From Caldifarciminota bacterium (GTDB lineage: Bacteria > Hydrothermota > Hydrothermia > B15-G9 > WFZT01): a DNA stretch of 7,957 bases. Below, piece by piece: positions 1 to 5,992 of the stretch. Numbering within the stretch: position 1 is the stretch's first letter; the number at the start of each line of letters is the position of its first letter. The stretch is from contig JALXCE010000071.1 in assembly GCA_026991055.1 (NCBI GenBank), positions 1-7,957 of the forward strand. The letters are read 5' to 3'. The notes under the pieces are model-generated. The model was not told where the DNA came from. It did no database searches and saw nothing but the letters and a program-made list of their open reading frames with translations. The position numbers and the translations under genes are program-made.

Positions 1-1513
1 CACCTTGCCATATAGAAGACGAGATGAAGTTACCATTTTTCAAATACATGGTGAGCTGAGGGGATATTTCAGCCGATGGCCTTTCGTTTAAATCCCTTTC
101 CCGTGTGAAACTAACACCTGTCACGAGGTACGGAATTTTCTTGAGGTATAAACTTCTATTAAAGCTAATGTTAAACCGATATCCGCTTCCAGGAACAAAA
201 CCGATCTTGCTGACATTAAAAAGTGAATCTATCCTCTCAAAAACCAATGTGATGTCGTAATCTTTATTGTTCCAGCTAACTCCCATATCTAAGAAGTTCC
301 CTCTATCGGTATCTTCCTCTTTGTAGATTGACCGGCCACCTATCAAAACAGCAGAGAAGTTATGCCATCTAAATTTGGAATCAAAGGAGAATAAGCGATT
401 CCAGGTTTCACTGTGACTGTAATTTCCTATAAGACCTCCCACCTGGAGTGACTTTGAAAGGTTAATAAGAGGCCGGAAATATAAAAATGTTTCACCTGAA
501 TCTGTTTTAACAGCGAGGACACCGGTTTTTAATATTTTCTGTCTTAATACGGCCTTGGCACCCCAGTCTATGGGAATTTCCCCCATCATGGTGGAGCCAA
601 TTGCCCTTGTGTAAACAAGTTTTACAACAGGCATTCCCATCAGGAAAGGCATTTCAAAAATGTCCATATCGTAAACAAAGAACGGTCTTCTCTCTGGTAG
701 AAACCTCGGGTATTTAGATATATTCACATAAAATGGGTCTGCTTCGACATCTGCAAAATCTGGATTTACAGTGAGGTGGAAAGAATTCCCGGACACACTA
801 ACTCTGAAGTCTCCCGCTATATTTTTATAAGTTTTGACTTCTTTCTCTCCGAAGAAATTCAGGGTTGTATCTTTACGCCATACAAATTGAGGAATGAGCT
901 GGCCAGTAATATTAAGGGGAGCTTTCACCGTTACATACTGCATTTGAGGGAGTAAATCACCTTTACGAGGTAGCTTGTAGTAATAAATTGCCCTGTTTTT
1001 GCTGACATTCCTGGAGAAATTTATTCCCCATTGGGTCCGTCTGTTATAGGTGAGAGATTTAAAAGGAATTCGCATCTCAACAGTATAAAAAGAATCTCCT
1101 ACGTAAGACGCAGCCTGCCAGTTTGCATCCCATGATATATCAATTATTCCATTTTTCTGTGTAAAGTCTTCGATATTTCCACCTGCATCTGCAGAAAAGG
1201 CAAATACCGTAGAGGGTGATCCAAATGGAGCGATATAGAAGGTAACATAATCAGCAGCCACCATGTCACGTGGTCTATTTTCCACAATTGGTGGGGGACC
1301 TGAGCATTTGAAACCCACGTAGATGGCCTTTGAGGTTGTAAATACATAAGCCTCTGTAGAGTAATCTGGAATTTTGTTGTAAACCGGGGTGAGCTCTCTG
1401 AATTCTTTTACGTGGTAAGCCTTTACCCACACGTGTTCATTTAGTTTACCATCCAGTTTTATTTCCCCGTCCAATCGGGGAATTACAAGCGACAGCATCA
1501 CCAGCATCCACAT
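1..1513 (-). CDS. DUF5916 outer-membrane barrel protein with N-terminal CBM9-like domain (3' end beyond window)
   Basis: The frame is open from ATG at 1513 to the window edge (504 codons, no stop), so the C-terminus is missing. The start is set by AAGGAGGG at 1523-1530, 9 bases upstream. A very short hydrophobic leader (residues 1-11) is followed by a CBM9/DOMON-like beta-sandwich at about 15-190. Its family landmarks are LDGKLNEHVW (20-29), SWDANWQAAS (127-136), VEMRIPFKSL (145-154) and QWGINFSRN (161-169). The DUF5916 part follows with its hallmark NPDFADVEAD (250-259) and FLPERRPFF (271-279), then IPIDWGAK near 330 and alternating beta-strand sequence to the edge. Family members usually run roughly 700-900 residues, so about 200-400 are probably missing. 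Known of the family: secreted or outer-membrane, common in FCB-type bacteria and often annotated as a carbohydrate-binding family 9-like protein. No biochemical role is established, and no catalytic residues can be assigned. The 486-base upstream gap suggests its own promoter. Confidence 0.88.
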   Translation of the reverse strand, partial: MWMLVMLSLVIPRLDGEIKLDGKLNEHVWVKAYHVKEFRELTPVYNKIPDYSTEAYVFTTSKAIYVGFKCSGPPPIVENRPRDMVAADYVTFYIAPFGSPSTVFAFSADAGGNIEDFTQKNGIIDISWDANWQAASYVGDSFYTVEMRIPFKSLTYNRRTQWGINFSRNVSKNRAIYYYKLPRKGDLLPQMQYVTVKAPLNITGQLIPQFVWRKDTTLNFFGEKEVKTYKNIAGDFRVSVSGNSFHLTVNPDFADVEADPFYVNISKYPRFLPERRPFFVYDMDIFEMPFLMGMPVVKLVYTRAIGSTMMGEIPIDWGAKAVLRQKILKTGVLAVKTDSGETFLYFRPLINLSKSLQVGGLIGNYSHSETWNRLFSFDSKFRWHNFSAVLIGGRSIYKEEDTDRGNFLDMGVSWNNKDYDITLVFERIDSLFNVSKIGFVPGSGYRFNISFNRSLYLKKIPYLVTGVSFTRERDLNERPSAEISPQLTMYLKNGNFISSSIWQG

Positions 1514-1522
1514 ATCTAATAA

Positions 1523-1530
1523 CCCTCCTT
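1523..1530 (-). promoter_or_regulatory. Ribosome-binding site of the DUF5916 gene
   Basis: AAGGAGGG on the minus strand, 9 bases before ATG 1513. It fixes this ATG rather than the in-frame Met codons at residues 3 and 6 as the start. Those would sit further from the site and would shorten an already minimal signal peptide. Confidence 0.7.
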
Positions 1531-1611
1531 TTGAAGAAGTTTAAGAGCATTAATTACATCTTTCTTCTAACACAGGTTAATGCATAGATGATAAAAATTT
1601 ATGCGTTTTAC

Positions 1612-1671
1612 ATCCCCGCTGAGTGTATTTGAAAATCTTGCCCCACACTTCGTGTGAGGGGAGATGGGGAT
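1612..1671 (-). other. Potential structured RNA in the leader of the DUF5916 gene
   Basis: Nested complementary segments are visible. The outer pair is 1612-1617 with 1666-1671 (6 bp, ATCCCC/GGGGAT). Directly stacked on one side is 1635-1638 with 1662-1665 (4 bp). Then come 1641-1643 with 1658-1660, a bulged A at 1657, and 1644-1648 with 1652-1656, closed by a 3-base loop. No T-tract follows on either strand, so it does not look like an intrinsic terminator. It sits about 100-160 bases upstream of ATG 1513 and would be in the 5' leader if transcription starts near 1690. It matches no riboswitch I recognise. It could also be chance pairing in a G/C-rich patch. Confidence 0.3.
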
Positions 1672-1699
1672 TCCCTTTAAAACTCCAGATAAATTGAAA

Positions 1700-1727
1700 T
1701 TTATAGAACACACACCACTTGTTTAAA
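1700..1727 (-). promoter_or_regulatory. Weak promoter candidate for the DUF5916 gene, overlapping an inverted repeat
   Basis: On the minus strand, TTTAAA (1722-1727, 4 of 6 to the -35 consensus) is separated by 16 bases from TATAAA (1700-1705, 5 of 6 to the -10 consensus). An inverted repeat with 7-base arms (1714-1720 and 1726-1732, one G-T mismatch) covers the -35 element, a placement that would suit an operator. The match is weak and AT-rich sequence gives many such hits. A second candidate of similar quality, with TTCAAA as its -35 element, lies about 75-85 bases closer to the gene. Confidence 0.25.
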
Positions 1728-1999
1728 GTGATTCACGAGTATTTTCTCAGTATCCATGCGGGTTTCAGGTGTGTTGGCTTTAATTCACAGTCCTTTTGTG
1801 ATTTTACACTATGGTCTAACAAGACCAAGCTGGTAAGGAGGATAGAATTAAGAGATATCAACAAATCAATCCTACCCGAATATTTTTGTCTGTGGTTACA
1901 AATTTAGAGTTTGATGATCTCTCAGACAGTAAATATCTGTGTAGTGACCTACTGTAGAACTACAATAATACTTTGGAGTTCTATACAAAAGACATCAGA

Positions 2000-3298
2000 C
2001 TATAAATGCCAATTTGACAGATTAAAAAAGAAGTCGAATAGGGAGAATACATAAACACCTGCGGCTAAACCCCTGTATGTTTTGTTATTGGTCGATAGAT
2101 ATTTGTGCATTAGACCAGCGGTTGCAACAAGATACGCTATTCCCCTTGGGTTGCCATGATAAATATGCCCACCACCGGGAACTAACAAAGCATCCATAAC
2201 TCCCACCGCCTCGTTTAAAGCGGGATTGGTGTAAGGGAACCTTTGGTATGGATAATGCAATGATACAGATACCCAGTATTTTCCGACAAGAAGGTGGTAA
2301 TGCGGATCCGGTTTGATCCAGTTCTCGGCAACATCTACATCCACCACTCCAAGCTTGATTCCCAATCCCTTCGTTCCGTAATCAAAATCCTCAAGTGTAT
2401 CACTGACATGCACGTTGCCAAACCTGATATATATGGTTTTCAGAAATCCTATCTCAGTCCCTCCCATATACCATTTAACAGGTGGCCCTTTAACCAGATC
2501 CTGCTGATATTCATAGTTGAAAAGGATTTCAAAGAATTGCCCGATAGAGGATTTCATTAATTTATCATAGGATTTATCAAGACGAAAAGCCGCCCCTATC
2601 CTTAAAAGTCTTGGAAGTGGGGCTTTTGATCCGCTGTAATACTTTATATCAGGGCCTATATTTTGAATAGCCAATCCCAAAGCCACACCGTAATCGGATT
2701 TAAAAGCGAGTCCAAAATCGAAAGCATAATCTTTTGCATATGCACAGGCCTTTGAACCACATAGTGTTTCTGCCATTGCTTCGGAGAGAAAAGTCTGGAG
2801 TATATGCTTAAACCCAATTCCTAAACTCAAATAGGGTCTAAGTCGTTTCGCCAACCCGAGTTCGAAGATACGATCATTTGGATTAATTGTATCGTTGAAT
2901 GCTATGAACTGTCCTACGTAAAAAGTTTGCTGTTGAATTCCTAACACAAAATCGCCCTTGAATGGTAATTTGTAAGTAAAACCGAGCATTTCATTCCGTG
3001 AAGTCGTGTCATTAGCAAACCATGATGGGACACGTCTGATACTGTCGGAGGTGACAGCAGGTATCAACGGATCAATCAAACCGCCTGTCATTAAGTTGGT
3101 GGTGTAACTTGAGAATCCATCTTTGAATCCAATAGCCGCTGGATTATATGCCATTGCAGCAGGGGACTCAAAAAGTGCGACTCCCGTGAATCTGCCAATT
3201 CCAGCATTTCGGGCATCTACAGGGGCAGTTAGCGACAAACAGCCGGCATTGATCAAATAACTATATAACACTAATATCAAGGATGTTACTGACATCAT
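2000..3298 (-). CDS. PorV/PorQ-like outer-membrane barrel with C-terminal DUF5683-like extension
   Basis: A 432-residue protein with a signal peptide at about 1-19. The PorV/PorQ (UPF0164-like) signature follows: DARNAGIGRFTG (28-39) and a 'SPAAMAYNPAAIG' loop (45-57), then beta-strands rich in alternating aromatics to about 350, including LRIGAAFRL and IYIRFGNV. Known of the family: in Bacteroidota, PorV-type 14-stranded barrels carry type IX secretion substrates to the surface, but many paralogues in other FCB lineages have no assigned role. The last 70 or so residues are unlike the barrel: LLVPGGGHIYHG (371-382) plus two hydrophobic segments (385-400, 411-427). This resembles the PGxGQxYNG and membrane-hairpin pattern of DUF5683/TM2-like proteins. 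C180 and C185 (CGSKAC) could form a loop disulphide. Cys20 follows INAG, a poor lipobox because Asn is at -3. Two consecutive ATGs are possible starts (3298 or 3295). The family call is firm; function and secretion role are inferred. Confidence 0.85.
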   Translation of the reverse strand: MMSVTSLILVLYSYLINAGCLSLTAPVDARNAGIGRFTGVALFESPAAMAYNPAAIGFKDGFSSYTTNLMTGGLIDPLIPAVTSDSIRRVPSWFANDTTSRNEMLGFTYKLPFKGDFVLGIQQQTFYVGQFIAFNDTINPNDRIFELGLAKRLRPYLSLGIGFKHILQTFLSEAMAETLCGSKACAYAKDYAFDFGLAFKSDYGVALGLAIQNIGPDIKYYSGSKAPLPRLLRIGAAFRLDKSYDKLMKSSIGQFFEILFNYEYQQDLVKGPPVKWYMGGTEIGFLKTIYIRFGNVHVSDTLEDFDYGTKGLGIKLGVVDVDVAENWIKPDPHYHLLVGKYWVSVSLHYPYQRFPYTNPALNEAVGVMDALLVPGGGHIYHGNPRGIAYLVATAGLMHKYLSTNNKTYRGLAAGVYVFSLFDFFFNLSNWHL

Positions 3299-3300
3299 AA

Positions 3301-3310
3301 CCTCCTCCTT
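3301..3310 (-). promoter_or_regulatory. Extended ribosome-binding site before two adjacent ATGs
   Basis: The minus strand reads AAGGAGGAGG and then TT before ATGATG. The distal AAGGAGG gives 5-base spacing to the first ATG (3298). The proximal AGGAGG gives 5-base spacing to the second (3295). The start may therefore be either, differing by one Met; the longer form is listed. Confidence 0.65.
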
Positions 3311-3321
3311 TTATCGTACGT

Positions 3322-3350
3322 ATTTTCACATTTCTCAAAAGTCGTGTCAA
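3322..3350 (-). promoter_or_regulatory. Sigma70-type promoter for the PorV-like gene
   Basis: On the minus strand a perfect TTGACA -35 element (3345-3350) is followed after exactly 17 bases by GAAAAT (3322-3327, 4 of 6 to TATAAT). Transcription would begin near 3315, giving a leader under 20 bases that contains the ribosome-binding site. This suggests the PorV-like gene has its own promoter, although readthrough from the upstream operon is possible because no clear terminator is visible between 3351 and 3491. Confidence 0.5.
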
Positions 3351-3491
3351 TAATTTTGTACGCTTTTTAAAAATTCTGAATAACCAAGACTTTGGGAAAT
3401 TGTTTTCTGGTCCACTGACGTTCATTCAATTTATAGTACTACTTCCTGAAAAAGGTTATAGTGAATTTTGGGACGAGACTTGATCACTAAA

Positions 3492-5750
3492 TTACATACT
3501 TTTAATATCCTCCGAGTTGATTTTTTCTTCTTTTCCTATCTGGAGTTTGCGGTTGATGTATCTTATTGAGATGGAAATGGAGGGGTATCTCATGGACATT
3601 TCCTTGTGGATGTAGTTTCCATCGGATTCGTTTGTCCATGATGATTTATAGGTGTGAAAGACATCCATAAATGCCAGTGTCACAGCGATATTCTTTATTT
3701 GAATCATATACCCAAATTGTGCACCAAAGACAGGGGCCATTTTACCAAATGTCTCTGTGTAAGGACCGATATATTGCACCCCGGCCTGTATAAATCCAAT
3801 GGGAATCACAAGGCCTGAGAACATAGCACGGACCATGTAAAACATTCCATCTTCAATCCCGGTGTCTTTTTTGAACCTATAATGATAAATCTCGGGTGAG
3901 AGTGTGAATCTCATAAACCTTGAGAGTTTCCATTCAAGGTCAAAATTGCCACCAATCTCTCTTCTATACGGGAAATTAACCTCTTTCTTAACTATGATCC
4001 CGGAATCCCCAACCTCCTCCACTTTGTTAAAGTAATCTTTCGAATAAAGATAATATCCTGAAGCCGAGAGATAAATTTTCTCTCTCAGGGGTGTTTCAAA
4101 AGATAGCTCATAGGAATCGTTAAACTGCGGCTTAAGCGATGGATTCCCTTTGTGCACCTCATTGGAAGTCTCCCATACGTCAACGGGATTCAGATCATAA
4201 GCAGAAGGCCTTCGAATCCTCCTCGAATAGCTAAAGGACAGCTTTGAGAACTGGCTCATTCGGGTGGAAACATAGAATGATGGGAAAATATCGGACCGTT
4301 TTATGGTGAAACTCCCTATTTTCCTGTCTGTTCCCTCAAATCTCAGACCAACGGCATAGTTTAACTTCCTGTAACTACTCTTAATTTTAACATAACCAGC
4401 ATTGACAACCCTTCTGCTGTTTAGAGGATTTTCGTATGTGGAATCACCGATAATTTGTGTTGATGTTGTGGACTCAAATTTTTTCATGCTATACCTGTAT
4501 CCTGTGGATAATTTGAATTTTCCGATGATTTTGTCTGCTGAAAGGTCAAAACGTAGTTGATTGAGGCTACCGTCTCCTTTCATTCTTATTCCACCCACTG
4601 TATCCCCATCAGCAATCTTCGGTGCCTCATGAGATTTATCTGTATCTAATTTCCCCGCATAAAGCGAGGCATCTATACTACCCGATTCAAAATCCCTGGA
4701 GAAATCAATGGAACCTGAAAAGAAATTTGAGGTCCATTTTGCGAAAATGGGATTTCTGTAGCTACCGGAGTCTGATCTGTAAAGAAAATCACCGCTGTAA
4801 TCAAGGATGTATTTCCCTGCCTCACCGTCGAATGTTAAAGTGGCATGTTTTCCGATTTTCAAATTTGCCCCGAGTCTAATGTTTTTGGGCAGATCATGAG
4901 AATAGAAGTTGGTTTTATCAAGGGAAATTGTGTCGGATGGGTTTTTCATTTCCATTTCATACTGAAGTGCCTGAGAATATTTATTGTAATTTCCCATGCC
5001 ATAAAAGCTGTTTTTACCTTTAACAGCACCTAAAGTGAAAGACACACCATAATTAGAAAATGTGCCGAATCTCAGTGAAAAGCTGTTCTCCACCTTGTAT
5101 GTGGACTTTTTCAGCACAATATTGACGATAGCATTACTCTCAGGGTCATACTCGGCAGAAGGATTGGTTATTATCTCGATCCTTTCAATCTGAGATGCAG
5201 GAATTTCTTTTAACACCTGAGAAGGCTCGAGCAATGTAGGTTTGTTGTTGAATAGAACAGTATAATTTTTGCTGTTTTTGATGAGGACCTCGCCTGTGAT
5301 ACTAACAGAGACACCAGGAACGTTTCGTAATACATCACTCGCGTTCCCACCTGATGAAATCACATCCTGTGAAGGGGTTACAATTGTCCTGTCAACCTCT
5401 CTCCTAACCCTCGGGGCTTTTGCCGTTACCTTAACCGGGGAAGTTTTAATATAGCTTGGTGAAAGATAAATAACCCCAAGGTCTTTCACATCTCCATTCT
5501 TTATGGTAAACGTATCAGTTTGGGCCTTCTGGTAACCTATAAAATCCACAGTGGCATAGTATTTCCCGGGTTTTAACCTCTCAATCAAAAATTCACCGGT
5601 GGAATCCGCATAAGTCCCACCTGCCTGCTTACCACTTTTATCGAAGACAATGACAACTGCATACTCAACAGGCTTTGATGTGCCCTTTTCGAGCACTTTC
5701 CCTTTAACAGCTCCATAGTTTATAAAAAGATACATAAGAATTAGCTTCAT
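3492..5750 (-). CDS. Outer-membrane beta-barrel family protein (carboxypeptidase-D-regulatory, plug and OMP_b-brl_3-type barrel)
   Basis: A 752-residue protein with three regions after a short signal peptide (about 1-14). First is a carboxypeptidase-D-regulatory-like beta-sandwich (about 15-96), with GEFLIERLKPGKYY (52-65) and a closing LSP. Second is a TonB-plug-like domain (about 107-215), with SDVLRNVPGVSVS (138-150), ILFNNKP-type sequence at 165-171 and IERIEIITNPSAEYD (188-202) leading to NIVLKK (210-215). Third is a beta-barrel of the PF14905 type to the C-terminus, ending in ISISIRY and a charged tail. Family members often resemble TonB receptors, but many lack a clear TonB box and their substrates are unknown; I see no clear TonB box here. 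The start (ATG 5750) has GGAG 6 bases upstream and lies 10 bases after the stop of the small gene, so translation is probably coupled. The length is typical of the family. Substrate cannot be inferred from this window. Confidence 0.9.
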   Translation of the reverse strand: MKLILMYLFINYGAVKGKVLEKGTSKPVEYAVVIVFDKSGKQAGGTYADSTGEFLIERLKPGKYYATVDFIGYQKAQTDTFTIKNGDVKDLGVIYLSPSYIKTSPVKVTAKAPRVRREVDRTIVTPSQDVISSGGNASDVLRNVPGVSVSITGEVLIKNSKNYTVLFNNKPTLLEPSQVLKEIPASQIERIEIITNPSAEYDPESNAIVNIVLKKSTYKVENSFSLRFGTFSNYGVSFTLGAVKGKNSFYGMGNYNKYSQALQYEMEMKNPSDTISLDKTNFYSHDLPKNIRLGANLKIGKHATLTFDGEAGKYILDYSGDFLYRSDSGSYRNPIFAKWTSNFFSGSIDFSRDFESGSIDASLYAGKLDTDKSHEAPKIADGDTVGGIRMKGDGSLNQLRFDLSADKIIGKFKLSTGYRYSMKKFESTTSTQIIGDSTYENPLNSRRVVNAGYVKIKSSYRKLNYAVGLRFEGTDRKIGSFTIKRSDIFPSFYVSTRMSQFSKLSFSYSRRIRRPSAYDLNPVDVWETSNEVHKGNPSLKPQFNDSYELSFETPLREKIYLSASGYYLYSKDYFNKVEEVGDSGIIVKKEVNFPYRREIGGNFDLEWKLSRFMRFTLSPEIYHYRFKKDTGIEDGMFYMVRAMFSGLVIPIGFIQAGVQYIGPYTETFGKMAPVFGAQFGYMIQIKNIAVTLAFMDVFHTYKSSWTNESDGNYIHKEMSMRYPSISISIRYINRKLQIGKEEKINSEDIKSM

Positions 5751-5760
5751 TTTTCACTCC

Positions 5761-5940
5761 CTATCCGCATTTTATGCTAAGTGAACTTTTTAGATTAATT
5801 CTGCGTTTCTTTTTATCCTTTTTACTGGTTTCACATCCAAGACTGAGGAGCGAGCAGAAGGAGTAGCTCATGGTACTTTTACCTTTTGTTTTATCCTTGC
5901 TTTGCATCCCCAGAATCTGGAGACTGAGAACCTGCCACAT
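5761..5940 (-). CDS. Small basic three-cysteine protein, unrecognised
   Basis: A 59-codon gene from ATG 5940 to TAG at 5761. An in-frame TTG at 5958 could add six residues, but those codons are the ribosome-binding site itself, so the ATG is preferred. I recognise no family. The sequence has a short hydrophobic start (MWQVLSLQILGM), Cys at 29, 36 and 58, 13 Lys/Arg against 3 Asp/Glu (net about +10), and a lysine-rich stretch at 40-47. Residues 5-21 and 31-47 look like an imperfect internal duplication (LSL then Gly, then a lysine-rich run). Reality is supported by a 9-base anti-SD match at ideal distance and by the tight fit between two outer-membrane genes (52-base and 10-base gaps). Against it stand its unusual composition and the lack of any known homologue. 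It could be an exported or membrane-associated peptide, a translated leader controlling the downstream barrel gene, or a decaying gene. Confidence 0.55.
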   Translation of the reverse strand: MWQVLSLQILGMQSKDKTKGKSTMSYSFCSLLSLGCETSKKDKKKRRINLKSSLSIKCG

Positions 5941-5944
5941 AATT

Positions 5945-5953
5945 TCACCTCCT
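5945..5953 (-). promoter_or_regulatory. Near-ideal ribosome-binding site of the small gene
   Basis: The minus strand reads AGGAGGTGA, complementary over 9 bases to the usual 16S rRNA 3' end, with ATG four bases further on (5940). It is the strongest such site in the window. It decides the start of the 59-codon gene and implies strong initiation. Confidence 0.7.
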
Positions 5954-5992
5954 CTCAAGTTTTATAACCCTATCAAATCTGTTCTTAGTGAC

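Larger units (their letters stand above)
1514..1999. other. 486-base intergenic region, no supported gene
   Basis: This gap lies between the stop of the PorV-like gene and the start of the DUF5916 gene. I see no tRNA, rRNA or convincing coding sequence. The only notable open frame is a 62-codon plus-strand one with a TTG start at 1719, no ribosome-binding site and no recognisable composition. The region holds several inverted repeats: arms 1953-1961 and 1977-1985, arms 1714-1720 and 1726-1732, the composite structure 1612-1671, and arms 1582-1588 and 1598-1604. It also holds a weak minus-strand promoter candidate at 1700-1727. The most economical reading is a short 3' region of the PorV-like gene followed by the promoter and structured leader of the DUF5916 gene. 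Confidence 0.7.

Noticed and set aside
1719..1907. 62-codon plus-strand open frame with a TTG start in the intergenic gap
   Set aside because: No ribosome-binding site at the start, no recognisable motif or family, against the direction of all neighbours, and overlapping the inverted repeats. Length is within chance expectation.
1953..1985. Inverted repeat just after the PorV-like gene as its transcription terminator
   Set aside because: The arms are 9 bases with one G-T pair, the loop is 15 bases, and no T-tract follows on the minus strand, so it does not meet the pattern of an intrinsic terminator.
3232..3298. Lipoprotein signal (Cys20) in the PorV-like protein
   Set aside because: The residues before Cys are I-N-A-G, placing Asn at -3 where Leu, Val or a similar residue is expected, and PorV-type barrels are not lipoproteins.
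3351..3491. Intrinsic terminator after the 752-residue barrel gene
   Set aside because: Only a 4-base stem (CCAA/TTGG) with an AT-rich downstream stretch is visible, too weak to call.
4622..5454. Plus-strand open frames overlapping the 752-residue barrel gene
   Set aside because: They are shadows of a well-supported minus-strand gene with clear domains, and none has family-like sequence or a ribosome-binding site worth noting.
5761..5958. Modified-peptide (RiPP) precursor
   Set aside because: There is no Gly-Gly or other leader cleavage motif, and no modifying enzyme or transporter gene in the window. Cysteines and short length alone are not enough.
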